Assembly (NCBI GenBank): GCA_018699955.1
Contig: JABISG010000021.1
Location: forward strand, 1 to 35,913
Direction of reading: 5' to 3'
Length of the DNA: 35,913 nucleotides
Source of the DNA: Planctomycetaceae bacterium
GTDB taxonomy: Bacteria > Planctomycetota > Planctomycetia > Planctomycetales > Planctomycetaceae
Shown in pieces: positions 8,192-17,714 of the stretch. The translations under genes were made by a program, and so were the position numbers. A model generated the notes under the pieces. That model ran no database searches. It was not told where the DNA came from and worked only from the letters and a program-made list of their open reading frames with translations. How positions within the stretch are numbered: the stretch's first letter is position 1; the number at the start of each line of letters is the position of its first letter.

Positions 8192-10402
8192 TTAGGTAGC
8201 TGCCGCAGATCCTTCGATTGCCGCTTGTCGATTGTTTCGGCAGGTTGCAACGATACGGAGCTGATCGTAGCTGACCTCACCACCCAGGTGATCGAAGACC
8301 GGTTTGAGCCGATCTCCATCGACGTCATCGAGCGCTTGCTCGACGCGGGCCGTCGTCTCAGAATCGACCCAGGGCGAGGGATCTTCAACCGTCGCGTGCG
8401 CCAGGTATTCCCGCAGGTAGGCGTTTACTGTCGATTTGGCCCGCCCCATCGACTCGGCGACTTGTTCGACCGAATGCCCCGACTCGAAGAACTCGAACGC
8501 CTTCCTTGCGCCACTGGATGGACCGCGGCGGGGACGCGACGTTGCCGCTTTTCGCGACGACGTCGATGATGCCTCAACGTCGGTCGATACTTCGTGTTCG
8601 CCGCAATACTCGACGATGCAGGCGAGAAACGCTTCGCCGTAGTCGGCGCGTTTCTTTTCGCCAACTCCTTTGACGTTGAGAAATCCTTCCAACGATGACG
8701 GTCGCCGCCGTGCCATGTCGCGAAGGGCGGCATCGCCGAAGACGATGTAGGTTGGAACGCCTAGTTGCTCCGCTGTCTCTCGCCGCAGAGTTCGTAGTGA
8801 CTCGAACAGGTCGCGATCCACGCCCTCCCACGAATCGTCGGCAGCCGCCGATTGACTCTTCGATTTTGCTGCCCGCGGCTGAAGCAGTCGCGGCTCCGAT
8901 TCGCCCTGTAGCAATTTGCGACCCAGGTCGGTGATTTCGAGCACGTTGAATTCGCCCGCTTTTCGCAGGTATCCCTGTCCGACTAATTGTTCGACCCAGT
9001 CGCGAATGTTGCGGCGCGATTCGTCCTTGAGAAGCCCCCACGTGCTCAACTGGTCGTGGCCGTTTTCTTTGATTCGCTGCTCCCCCGATCCGGCCAACAC
9101 CTTGGCGGTATAGTCGCCGCCGAAACTCTCTTTCAGCCGCACCACGCACGAGAGTATCTTCTGGCCGACGATCAGCGGTTCGTCCACCAGATCGAGATCG
9201 CCCAGGCAAACGTCGCAGGCATTGCAGCTTTCCTGTGGAAACTCCTGACCAAAATAGCTCACCAGCGCACGGTGACGGCAGACGACGCCCGCGCAGAAAT
9301 TGAACATGGCATCCAGCGACTTGACCGCTGCCTTGTAAGCGTCGCCTTCCAAATCCGAAAGCATCCACTTCAAGGTCGCCATGTCGCCGCCGGAATACAG
9401 CAGGCAACATTCGGCCTCCAAACCATCGCGACCGGCACGGCCACTTTCCTGCTGGTAATTTTCGATCGACTTGGGCATTGCCGCATGCACGACGTATCGC
9501 ACGTTGGATTTGTCGATGCCCATGCCGAAAGCAACCGTGGCCACCACCACATCGACTTTCTCTTCGATGAACGCATCCTGATTGCGATGCCTTTGGTCGT
9601 CCGGCAGGCCAGCGTGATAGGGCAACGCGCGAATCTTCATTTCGGTTAATGCCTGCGTCAGTTCGTCCACGTCTTTGCGCCGCAGGCAGTAAATGATGCC
9701 CGACTCGCCTTTGTGCCGTTCGATGACTTCGAGAACCTGCCCCAGCCGGTCGGTGCGCTGCTCGACTCGGTATGTCAAATTGGGGCGGTCGAAGGAGCCA
9801 ACGAGGATTTCGGGATCGTCGAGACCCAGGTTGGCGGCGATGTCGGCCCGCACTTTTTCGGTTGCGGTGGCTGTGTAGGTGTGAATGCCGACGCCCGGAA
9901 ACACCTCTTTGAGCATTTTGAGTTCACGATATTCCGGACGAAAATCGTGTCCCCATTCGCTGATGCAGTGGGCTTCATCAATCGCCACCATCGAGACATT
10001 GGCCGAACGCAGAAACTCAATCGTCCGCGATTGCACCAACCGTTCGGGGGCCATGTACAACAGCCGCAATCGCCCGGCACGAATCTCATTTGCGACGTGT
10101 CCCTTTTCCGCATGCGACATGCTGCTGTTGATGCAGGCGGCCGGAACGCCACAGGTTGTGAGCGCATCGACCTGATCCTTCATCAGCGAGATCAACGGCG
10201 AAACAACAATCGCCAGCCCGTCCAAGCACATGGCCGGCGCTTGAAAGCAAAGCGACTTTCCGCCGCCGGTCGGTAACACGACAATCGAATCGCCGCCGGC
10301 CATCACGCGCGTCATCGCCTCGGGCTGAAGCGGCAGAAAGCCGTCGTATCCCCAATATTTCTGCAGGACGTTGGAAAGTGCAGTCCGAGAATCGCCGGGC
10401 AT
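8192..10402 (-). CDS. recQ: ATP-dependent DNA helicase RecQ
   Basis: RecQ unwinds DNA 3'-5' in recombination and fork repair. The 736-residue product has Walker A LPTGGGKS (~45), the DEAH box AIDEAHCISEWGHDFR, motif III TATAT, the helicase-C motifs VVATVAFGMGIDKSNVR and QQESGRAGRDG, a zinc cluster (CRH then CNACDVC), a winged-helix RQC region, an HRDC domain (~510-600) and a C-terminal helix-turn-helix of the HTH_40 type (VEQVAESMGRAKSTVNAYL). This full-length architecture is longer than E. coli RecQ because of the extra HTH. The ATG at 10402 has no clear ribosome-binding site, so the exact start is uncertain. Confidence 0.95.
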   Translation of the reverse strand: MPGDSRTALSNVLQKYWGYDGFLPLQPEAMTRVMAGGDSIVVLPTGGGKSLCFQAPAMCLDGLAIVVSPLISLMKDQVDALTTCGVPAACINSSMSHAEKGHVANEIRAGRLRLLYMAPERLVQSRTIEFLRSANVSMVAIDEAHCISEWGHDFRPEYRELKMLKEVFPGVGIHTYTATATEKVRADIAANLGLDDPEILVGSFDRPNLTYRVEQRTDRLGQVLEVIERHKGESGIIYCLRRKDVDELTQALTEMKIRALPYHAGLPDDQRHRNQDAFIEEKVDVVVATVAFGMGIDKSNVRYVVHAAMPKSIENYQQESGRAGRDGLEAECCLLYSGGDMATLKWMLSDLEGDAYKAAVKSLDAMFNFCAGVVCRHRALVSYFGQEFPQESCNACDVCLGDLDLVDEPLIVGQKILSCVVRLKESFGGDYTAKVLAGSGEQRIKENGHDQLSTWGLLKDESRRNIRDWVEQLVGQGYLRKAGEFNVLEITDLGRKLLQGESEPRLLQPRAAKSKSQSAAADDSWEGVDRDLFESLRTLRRETAEQLGVPTYIVFGDAALRDMARRRPSSLEGFLNVKGVGEKKRADYGEAFLACIVEYCGEHEVSTDVEASSTSSRKAATSRPRRGPSSGARKAFEFFESGHSVEQVAESMGRAKSTVNAYLREYLAHATVEDPSPWVDSETTARVEQALDDVDGDRLKPVFDHLGGEVSYDQLRIVATCRNNRQAAIEGSAAAT

Positions 10403-10632
10403 TGATTTGTGTATCACAAGAGCAACATTGCACGAAGCCCGCCCATCGTGTCGGCCGGGAACCGGGCACAATATAGCATCCGTTCACACACAACCCAACG
10501 CTACGAGCAGGTTAATTGAATGCGCGAGAACGAGTCCGATTTTTGTCCGACAAAGGAAGGCCACTCGGGAAGATCGTGGTGACCAGAGAGCGTGGCAGGC
10601 CCCGTTGCTTCGGCGAAGACCCGATTGACCGG

Positions 10633-11013
10633 TCAATCGGCTACCTTTGACTCTGAAACCGCATCGACCAGGTCGGCGGCAAATTGCAGCATGGAAATGG
10701 GCTTGTGAATGAAACGCTGCCACGGCTCATTTCTCGCCGAACTCGCGATGTCTGCAGAGCCGTCATCGACAATCAGAAAGCATTTCACATCGGGGTTCTG
10801 CGTGTGAATAACTCTCGCGAGTCTCACACCATCGCCAGCCGTTTGGATGGTTACGTCTGCAATGGTGACGCAAACCGGGATCTGCGCTGCGATCTTCAGT
10901 GCGGTTGCAATGGAGTCGGCTGTCTCGACGCGATCACCCTGGCCGGAACATACTCGTTTGAGTGCGTCTCGAAATTGGGAGTCGCGAGTCACTATGACGA
11001 TTTGCCTTTGCAT
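10633..11013 (-). CDS. Stand-alone response-regulator receiver domain, atypical
   Basis: The 126-residue product is a single CheY-like domain with no output domain. It begins MQRQIVIVTRDSQ, where the usual acidic pair is reduced to one Asp (Asp11). The likely phospho-acceptor is Asp53 (TIADVTI) and the conserved lysine is Lys104 (FIHKPIS). The reduced acidic pocket may weaken Mg-dependent phosphorylation. AAGGA nine bases upstream supports the ATG. The gene reads away from csrA across an 825-bp spacer that carries one copy of the palindromic element near each gene. Confidence 0.75.
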   Translation of the reverse strand: MQRQIVIVTRDSQFRDALKRVCSGQGDRVETADSIATALKIAAQIPVCVTIADVTIQTAGDGVRLARVIHTQNPDVKCFLIVDDGSADIASSARNEPWQRFIHKPISMLQFAADLVDAVSESKVAD

Positions 11014-11137
11014 CCAACCATTCCTTCACCTCGCTGTTGCAAACTCCCACGGTTGCCACCGTTCGGCAGCCAACCGCGCCGAGAACAAGACGGCGTACTC
11101 GATTCCTGAAATTTATTGTTCCGAAGTTGGAGCGGAT

Positions 11138-11180
11138 GCGGTATGTAATTAATTTGCATGCGCACGCAAAAATTGTGCGG
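11138..11180. promoter_or_regulatory. Palindromic element copy 1 (degenerate)
   Basis: It shares GCGGTATG, a 20-base middle part and GCAAAAATTGTGCGG with copy 2, in the same order and spacing. The left arm has drifted, so the palindrome is imperfect. Similarity continues for some bases on both sides (GTTGCGT versus ATGCGTC on the right). It lies upstream of the minus-strand receiver gene. Confidence 0.5.
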
Positions 11181-11297
11181 TTGCGTTGCTTCTGGGCGAG
11201 ACTTGTCCCAGTTCTTCACTGGTTCAAGTGGTTGATCGGGGGATTGCTATTCTTGTTTCCAGGTTCTGCAACCGTTTCAGTGGCATATTGTTTCAAC

Positions 11298-11374
11298 GGG
11301 TGGCTGGGTTTGAGTCCGAAAAACACCCAGTTGTTCACGGCCTGGGGTCTCCCACCGGTCGCCCCCAGCCACCC
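11298..11374. repeat. Inverted repeat GGGTGGCTGGG
   Basis: GGGTGGCTGGG at 11298-11308 is exactly complementary to 11364-11374, with 55 bases between. There is no T run and no gene inside, so a dispersed intergenic repeat is more likely than a terminator. Confidence 0.45.
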
Positions 11375-11662
11375 TGACGAGTTACCGCCGTCTTGGCTAT
11401 CGTTGTCTTTCGCTTGCGTCGCATCGGCAGGGGCCGACGAATCGCAAGGATCAATATCAGGTTGTTTGATGCTGCGTGACTTCTGCAGTCGGACACATTT
11501 GCTTCTTTCAGACCACGATCCGAAAATGGCAACTTCACGTTTTGAACTTCACGGTTTCTGATCACCGGCTGAAGAATCAGGACGACTGATCACAATTCGA
11601 CGTGACGAGAACCGAATGCCTTCGCTGTTTCTGAGTCGCATTGTGTCGTGAAGTGAGTTGCA

Positions 11663-11705
11663 GCGGTATGCACAATTTTTGCATATGTATGCAAAAATTG
11701 TGCGG
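11663..11705. promoter_or_regulatory. Palindromic element copy 2 (perfect 16-bp arms)
   Basis: GCACAATTTTTGCATA (11670-11685) is followed by TG and then its exact complement (11688-11703). A perfect symmetric site of this size upstream of csrA is typical of an operator bound by a dimeric regulator. No family could be assigned. Confidence 0.55.
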
Positions 11706-11838
11706 ATGCGTCGCTCGCACAACATTCGTAGACTGGCCGGTGCATACATGGATGTCGGGTTCGGGTGGCATACGCGTTGGGAGCGTCTGCCTGGCGGAAG
11801 GGAATCGGAGTCAAAATCCTTGCTGTGGAGATGCTGCC

Positions 11839-12048
11839 ATGTTGGTTCTCAGCCGAAAGAAGAGCCAGTCGATACAGATTGATTCGATGATTCAAATCAC
11901 CGTCGTTTCGATTAGCCGGGGGCGAGTCAAACTCGGGATCAGTGCACCCGATGACGTGCGAATCATGCGGCACGAATTAATCGATTGCATACCGATTCCG
12001 GCGGTGCTGCCGGAAAAATCATTGCCACGACATGCAGAAGCGTTGTAG
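11839..12048 (+). CDS. csrA: Carbon storage regulator CsrA
   Basis: The 69-residue product has the CsrA signature: MLVLSRK at the N-terminus, the strand/turn ITVVSISRGRVKLGISAP, and the RNA-binding RIMRHEL with Arg44 retained. CsrA homodimers bind GGA-containing hairpins in mRNA leaders and control translation or stability. GGAG about eight bases upstream supports the ATG. The tail after residue 55 (VLPEKSLPRHAEAL) is not conserved in the family. It is not next to fliW or flagellar genes here; it precedes a sensor-kinase gene by 132 bases, so a link to two-component signalling is possible. Confidence 0.93.
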   Translation: MLVLSRKKSQSIQIDSMIQITVVSISRGRVKLGISAPDDVRIMRHELIDCIPIPAVLPEKSLPRHAEAL

Positions 12049-12180
12049 GGTGTGATTTCAGCATCACAGCGATAGCAGCCATTCCCGTGGCGTCGTGTGG
12101 GCTCGGATGATCGTGACACCCAATTGCGGTCACCGCGCCCGGTTCGCAATTCCCTCGGCCGACGCGCCGGGGAATAATCG

Positions 12181-15180
12181 ATGTGGGATGTATTGACTGT
12201 TGAGAAACGATCAAGGCAAGAATGGAAGTCTATGTCAGACGTGTTGCGACACAACCATTCGCGAATGACCGCCGACGATCGATCGTTTCGATTGATCTGT
12301 GAATCGATCAGGAAGAGACATGGCGAGTTGTTGGAGTCGATGCCGGATGGGATCGTCATCATCGATACCTCTGGACGAATCGTACTGGTCAATTCCCAGG
12401 CCGAAAAACTATTTGGATACGGTCGCGGCGATCTTGTCTCAATGATGATCGAGGAGTTGGTTCCGGCGCATCTTCGCAAGGGCCACGTAGGTCAGCGAAA
12501 TTCGTACCTGGCCAACCCGGTTTTTCGCTCGTTGGGACGGGGGCAAGTGCTCTTTGGCGTTCGCCAGGATGACGTTGAGGTTCCCGTCGAAATCAGCCTG
12601 AGCCCCATGCAGACCGACGATGGCTTGCTGATTTGCGCCGCTGTACGCGACGTCTCGGAACGGGTGCGGGTTGAGAAGGCCCTTCGCGCGAGTGAGGAGC
12701 AAGTCCGCTCGCAGGTTCTTGAGGAACGATACTTTGACCTCTACGCCAACTCGCCGGATATGTGCGCGTCGATCGACGCGGCAACCGGACGAATCGTCGA
12801 TTGCAACAACACGCTTGCGGAAGCGACCGGCTACACCAGAGAAGAGCTGCTGGCGATGCCTCACGTCTCGAATCTATACGATCCCGAGTGTGAAGATGCG
12901 AGAGTGGATGTGTTCCGGGACTTTGAAGAAACCGGAACGGTGCGCGATGCGGAACTTCAGTTGATATGCAACGATGGCGGCATTATCGACGTCTCCTTAA
13001 GTCTGACGGCGGTTCGCGGCGAGAATGGGAACGTCGTTCGTAGCAGGTCGGTCTGGCGCGACATCACCAGCCGCAGACGTTCGGAGAAGATGTTGCGTCT
13101 GATCGTCGAGGGGACGTCGCTGTCGTTTGGAGAAGATTATTTTCGCTCGCTCACGCGGCATCTGGCGAACGCGCTGGATGTTCGTTGTGCCTTCGTTTCC
13201 GAGATTCCCAAACAACGCGGCGGACAGTTGCGGCTGCTCGCTTTTTGGAATGGAAATGACTTCGAGCAGAATTTTGAGTATCACGTGCAAGGGACGCCGT
13301 GCGAACATGTGATTGAACAGGGGCTCGTCTATTATCCGGACAATGTGAGGCAGTTATTTCCTGAGGACCAATGGTTGAAGGGGTCTGACATTGAAAGTTA
13401 CCTGGCGGTTGCATTGCAGGATCTCGACGGCAATTCGGTCGGCGTGATGGGAATCGCACACGCTGAGCCACTATCTTTTCCCTCGGATGCTCAGTCAATC
13501 TTGCAAGTCTCGTCGATGCGAGCGAGCGCGGAATTGCTGCGAATGCGGGCGGAAATGGCCTTGCACCAAGCCCACAACGAATTGGAAATGCGGGTCAGTC
13601 ATCGAACCGCAGATTTGGAAGAGGCAAACAGGCGATTGGAGGGAGAAGTCGCGGCGCGGAAAAAGAGTGAAGAACTGCTCTTGGCTGCTCAAAGCGCTGC
13701 AAAGGTCGGTGTTTGGGAATTGGACCTTTTGACGAACCTGTGTGTCTGTTCTGATGAGTATTATCAAATTCACGGCCGTCAGCCCAAGGATTCCGCGCCT
13801 ACGCTGGAGCAGCAATTGGACTGGATTCATCCAGGTGATCGAGACAGTGTGTCAAATGTCATACAAAATGCGCTGGATGACAACGTCCCGTTTGAGAGTG
13901 ACTTTCGGGTCATCTGGCCAGATGGGACCATCCACTGGCTGGTTTGCAAAGGCAAGGTTGTTCGTGACGATGCTGGGCGCCCCGTACGCATGTTGGGGGC
14001 CACCTTTGACGTCACCGAACGGATGCTGATTGAAGATGCTTTGCGAGCGAGCGAGGAACAAGTTCGCCTGATACTCGACTCGACCGCCGAAGCAATCTAC
14101 GGTCTCGATTTGCAGGGAAACTGCACCTTTTGCAATCAGGCCTGCGTGGAAACGCTTGGATACGAACGCACGGAAGAACTGCTCGGCCAGAACATGCATG
14201 ATTTGATTCATCACACGCGCGTCGATGGTTCGCATTATCCAATGCAGGAATGCAGAATCTACGAGACGTTTCGGCTCGGCGTGGGAACCCACGTCGATGA
14301 TGAAGTGTTGTGGAAGGCTGACGGCAGCAGCTTTCCCGCGACCTATCGATCCATTCCCGTTCGTCGTGATGGGGAACTGGTCGGCTCGGTGGTGACGTTT
14401 CTCGATATCACGGAGCAACAACGCGTTGCCGAAGCACTTCGCACTCAGCAGGCCGAACTGACACATGCTGCCAGATTGAGCACGCTGGGCGAAATGGCCG
14501 CAGCCTTAGCCCACGAACTCAATCAGCCGCTTACCGCAATGTCTGCCTTTGCAGAAGGCGCGCTGGTGCGGTTGGACAGGGGAAAACTGAAAGAAACTGA
14601 GGTTGCGCCCATCTTCTCGCGAATCGCCGAGGATGCACAGCGCGCAGGTGAAGTCATCAGGCGACTCCGTAACTTCGTGCAAAAACGCGAAGCTCAGCGC
14701 CGCTCGATTGACGTCAACCGGTTGGTGCGCGAGGTGAGCAAATTCGTCGAAGCGGACGCGAAGCAGCACGACGTGACAATCGAGTTGGAATTGGGAAGCG
14801 GTTTGCCGCCAGTTGAAGCCGATCCGATCGAAATCCAGCAGGTTCTCCTGAATTTGGTTCGTAACGCATGCGATGCTCTTGCCAGAGATGGTGCCAATGA
14901 ACCGAGAATTGTGATCTCGACCTGCGAGCGACATCCTGACGTTGTGGAAATCATAGTGGAAGATTCCGGTCCGGGGATTTCAGACGGCATGGCTGAGCAG
15001 GTGTTTGAACCGTTTTTTACGTCAAAGGCTGACGGCTTGGGCATCGGGCTGGGGATCTGTAAGCACATTATCGAGGCACATCGCGGGAAGATCTGGTTTG
15101 GGAAGTCGTCTTTGGGAGGCGCAGGCGTCCATTTCGATTTGCCGACGCTCCAACAGGAGAAAATGACCCATGCATTGTGA
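12181..15180 (+). CDS. Soluble multi-PAS/GAF sensor histidine kinase
   Basis: The 999-residue protein has no membrane segment. Domains in order are PAS (~45-160, MPDGIVIIDTSGRIVLVNSQ), PAS (~185-300), GAF (~305-455), a coiled linker (~460-500), PAS of the PAS_3 type (~505-620), PAS (~625-750), DHp with the phospho-histidine in LAHELNQPLTAM (~778) and an ATPase domain with N-box NLVRNACDAL, DSGPGI and GLGIGLGI. This FixL-like layout fits cytoplasmic sensing of redox, gas or small molecules. The last 11 bases overlap the start of a FixJ-type regulator gene, implying translational coupling and cognate pairing. A GGGGAA element upstream supports the ATG; MSDVLR at 12232 is an alternative. Confidence 0.93.
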   Translation: MWDVLTVEKRSRQEWKSMSDVLRHNHSRMTADDRSFRLICESIRKRHGELLESMPDGIVIIDTSGRIVLVNSQAEKLFGYGRGDLVSMMIEELVPAHLRKGHVGQRNSYLANPVFRSLGRGQVLFGVRQDDVEVPVEISLSPMQTDDGLLICAAVRDVSERVRVEKALRASEEQVRSQVLEERYFDLYANSPDMCASIDAATGRIVDCNNTLAEATGYTREELLAMPHVSNLYDPECEDARVDVFRDFEETGTVRDAELQLICNDGGIIDVSLSLTAVRGENGNVVRSRSVWRDITSRRRSEKMLRLIVEGTSLSFGEDYFRSLTRHLANALDVRCAFVSEIPKQRGGQLRLLAFWNGNDFEQNFEYHVQGTPCEHVIEQGLVYYPDNVRQLFPEDQWLKGSDIESYLAVALQDLDGNSVGVMGIAHAEPLSFPSDAQSILQVSSMRASAELLRMRAEMALHQAHNELEMRVSHRTADLEEANRRLEGEVAARKKSEELLLAAQSAAKVGVWELDLLTNLCVCSDEYYQIHGRQPKDSAPTLEQQLDWIHPGDRDSVSNVIQNALDDNVPFESDFRVIWPDGTIHWLVCKGKVVRDDAGRPVRMLGATFDVTERMLIEDALRASEEQVRLILDSTAEAIYGLDLQGNCTFCNQACVETLGYERTEELLGQNMHDLIHHTRVDGSHYPMQECRIYETFRLGVGTHVDDEVLWKADGSSFPATYRSIPVRRDGELVGSVVTFLDITEQQRVAEALRTQQAELTHAARLSTLGEMAAALAHELNQPLTAMSAFAEGALVRLDRGKLKETEVAPIFSRIAEDAQRAGEVIRRLRNFVQKREAQRRSIDVNRLVREVSKFVEADAKQHDVTIELELGSGLPPVEADPIEIQQVLLNLVRNACDALARDGANEPRIVISTCERHPDVVEIIVEDSGPGISDGMAEQVFEPFFTSKADGLGIGLGICKHIIEAHRGKIWFGKSSLGGAGVHFDLPTLQQEKMTHAL

Positions 15181-15789
15181 ACCGACTGTCGTTCTCGTTG
15201 ATGATGATCGGAGTGTACGAGATGCGCTGAAATGGCTGATCGAATCGGTGGACTTACGCGTCGAGACTCATGCTTCAGCAACAGACTTCCTCGACTCGTT
15301 CGATCCCGGCACACCGGGATGTCTTGTTCTCGACGTTCGCATGCCTGGAATGAGTGGCTTGGAACTTCAGGAGAATCTGGCCGCCCACAACTGCGGATTG
15401 CCGGTGATCATTATCACGGGACATGCCGACGTCGCGATGTGCGTCCGTGCGTTTGAGGGGGGGCCTTTGCCTTCCTGGAAAAGCCCGTCAATCAGCAGGA
15501 TCTATTGGAGCAAATTCAAAAGGCCATCGAGCGAGACAGAAAGAATCGCCAGGAATCGATGCCCATCGACGACATTGACAACAGGGTCTCGCGGCTCACG
15601 CCTCGCGAACGTGAAGTCATGAATTTGCTGGTTTCCGGTCGATCAATGAAACAGATCGCAAACACTCTTCAGGTCAGTTTGCCCACATGCTCAAAGCATC
15701 GCGGCAGCGTGCTTGATAAGCTGGACGTCGAAAACGACGTACAGCTGGCACGGCGCGTTCATACTTGGAAAACGCCATCGAAGCCATGA
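15170..15789 (+). CDS. FixJ-type response regulator (receiver + LuxR HTH), frameshifted in a G run
   Basis: This is the cognate regulator of the overlapping kinase. The receiver shows VLVDDD, phospho-acceptor VLDVRMPGMSG and IIITGHAD. In the written sequence the frame is lost at a seven-G run (15457-15463) and stops at 15622, losing the conserved lysine. Eight Gs would restore AFEGGAFAFLEKPVN and continue through LTPREREVMNLLVSGRSMKQIA and a LuxR-type HTH to the stop at 15789: 206 residues, the normal FixJ length. The second half also has its own open frame from 15505. Either a one-base sequencing error or a real indel that disconnects receiver from DNA-binding domain; G-run slippage could also make it reversible. 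Confidence 0.85.
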
Positions 15790-15850
15790 ACAATACCTGC
15801 AGACAACCGGCGCTGACATTGAACGGCAACCACTTGTTTCTGCGGTTGCT

Positions 15851-17518
15851 CTAAGTGGCTTTCGTGGCGCTCGCTTGAGAAGCCCACGTTCGCACCAACT
15901 CGAACAATCTCTCGCGCGTGATGGGTTTGGTCGCAAAATCATTGCAGCCCGCGGCAAGGCATTTTTCACGGTCTTCAGACATTGCGTGAGCCGTTAATGC
16001 AATAACGGGAGTCGCAATCCCCATGGCACGCAGTTCTCGAGTCGCCGCATAACCGTCCAGCACGGGCATCTGCATATCCATCAGGATCACGTCAAACGGG
16101 CGGCCATCCGCTTCAGCTTGTTTCACCTGCTCGATCGCGAGCTGTCCGTTTTCGGTGGCGAGGACGTCACATCCCGACTTTCGCAGCAGTAGCGTTATCA
16201 GTCGTTGATTATCGATGCCATCTTCGGCCAGTAGCACTCTGGCACCAATCGGCGCATCACCTGCAGACGCACTTTGCTCGGGTTGGGCCGGGCCGAGTTC
16301 GCTTGGGGCGTCAATCAGTCGCGTTTGTTCGAGCGATCTTGTCGGCAACTCCAATGTCAATGTGCTGCCAACTCCGGGCGAACTCTCGACGTTGATTCGT
16401 CCCCCCAGCATCTCTGCAATTCGCTTGCTGATCGTCAATCCCAGGCCAGTTCCACCATGTCGACGAGTCATCGAGGAGTCGGCCTGTGTGAAGGGTTGGA
16501 AGAGATTCGCGATGACATCATCCGTCATTCCAATTCCCGTGTCGGTGATCTGAAAGTGAATGCAGCCGACGCCTTCTCTGTTGAGCAAAGATTGCACGCG
16601 GAGGCGCACGAGACCCTGTTCGGTAAACTTGACGGCGTTGCCAACGAGATTGACCAGCACCTGACGCAATCGTGTGGGATCCGATTTGATGGTCTCGGGA
16701 ATTGCGCCCACATAATCGGCTTCGAGGTCAATTCCCTTCTGAAGAGCGCGGACGCGCATCAACGAGGCAACCTCGGCGACAATCTGGCTGGGGTTTGTTT
16801 CGATGCACTCGATTTGGAATTGATCGGCTTCAATCTTCGACAGATCGAGAATTTCGTTAATCAAGGTCAGCAAGTGCTTGCCATTGCGAACGATCGTCTC
16901 GGCTGACTCGACGTCGAACTCGTCGCTGAGCGTTTCCTGCATCAGTTCTGCATAGCCAATAATTGCCGTCATCGGCGTTCGGATCTCGTGGCTCATTTTG
17001 GCGAGAAACCAGCTCTTCGCGCGGCTGGCCGCCTCGGCGGCTTCCTGAGCATTCCGCAATTCCTCGGCTTGCAATTCCAGAGTTCGCTGGGTTTGCTCTA
17101 AACGATCAATGTAGTTGTGGCGTTCCTGTTCCAATTTCCTTCGGGCTGAGATATCCCGAATGAAGCCGCTGAAGGCCGGACCTTGCTGATCCGGCAACTC
17201 GACCGTCCACACCGTCAATTCACACGGAAACAGCGAGCCGTCCTTACGCATTGCATCGAACTCGCGTGTCTGGCCAAGGATGGTCGTCTCACCGGTTTCG
17301 CGATAGGCATCCAAATAACTGTCGTGCTTCGAACCATGCGGCTCTGGCATCAGGCAACTCACGTTCTTGCCCACAAGTTCGTCTGGGGTCCAACCAAAAA
17401 CACGGTCAATCGATCGGCTGACGAGTTGGATGATTCCTTTCTCGTCGATCACCAACAGCACATCCAAACTGGACATCATCACGTGGCCAAGGAGAATGTC
17501 GCTCACTGGAACTTGCAT
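15851..17518 (-). CDS. PAS hybrid histidine kinase with C-terminal receiver
   Basis: The 555-residue protein has a PAS domain (~12-130, FixL-like MRKDGSLFPCELTV), a short coiled coil, a DHp helix with FLAKMSHEIRTPMTAI (~181), an ATPase domain with NLVGNAVKFTEQG, DTGIGM and GGTGLGLTIS, and a receiver (~428-545) with LLAEDGIDN, ILMDMQMPVLDG and FATKPI. It has no membrane segment. The attached receiver suggests a phosphorelay or intramolecular feedback; no Hpt protein is encoded nearby. It faces the FixJ-type gene tail to tail with a 61-base gap. No Shine-Dalgarno sequence is seen at the ATG; Met14/15 are alternatives. Confidence 0.92.
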   Translation of the reverse strand: MQVPVSDILLGHVMMSSLDVLLVIDEKGIIQLVSRSIDRVFGWTPDELVGKNVSCLMPEPHGSKHDSYLDAYRETGETTILGQTREFDAMRKDGSLFPCELTVWTVELPDQQGPAFSGFIRDISARRKLEQERHNYIDRLEQTQRTLELQAEELRNAQEAAEAASRAKSWFLAKMSHEIRTPMTAIIGYAELMQETLSDEFDVESAETIVRNGKHLLTLINEILDLSKIEADQFQIECIETNPSQIVAEVASLMRVRALQKGIDLEADYVGAIPETIKSDPTRLRQVLVNLVGNAVKFTEQGLVRLRVQSLLNREGVGCIHFQITDTGIGMTDDVIANLFQPFTQADSSMTRRHGGTGLGLTISKRIAEMLGGRINVESSPGVGSTLTLELPTRSLEQTRLIDAPSELGPAQPEQSASAGDAPIGARVLLAEDGIDNQRLITLLLRKSGCDVLATENGQLAIEQVKQAEADGRPFDVILMDMQMPVLDGYAATRELRAMGIATPVIALTAHAMSEDREKCLAAGCNDFATKPITRERLFELVRTWASQASATKAT

Positions 17519-17714
17519 CTGAATGTCAATTCTAAGCAGTCGTGAGGTTGAGAGAGAAAGACTGCTGACTGGGGGTGTGTTAGAGGTGTCTGTTGAATTG
17601 GGGTAAGAACAGGAAGGAACTCCACTTGTCCGAAATGGCTTTCAGCCTGTCAATCGCGATGGACATGGGACCAATGTCAATTCATCCTGTGCATACAATC
17701 GGCGGATGATTGGT

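Larger units (their letters stand above)
11014..11838. other. 825-bp divergent regulatory spacer between a receiver gene and csrA
   Basis: No convincing gene lies here; the open frames have no recognisable content. It holds two copies of a palindromic element (11138-11180 and 11663-11705) and one GGGTGGCTGGG inverted repeat (11298-11374). Each palindromic element lies about 125-135 bases upstream of the start codon of the gene on its side. Confidence 0.6.

Noticed and set aside
11037..11561. 174-codon open frame in the receiver/csrA spacer
   Set aside because: It crosses the palindromic element and the GGGTGGCTGGG repeat and has no domain content.
12051..12068. TGTGAT-N6-ATCACA as a CRP/FNR-type site after csrA
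   Set aside because: The spacing between TGTGA and TCACA is eight rather than six, and it lies just past the csrA stop; no independent support.
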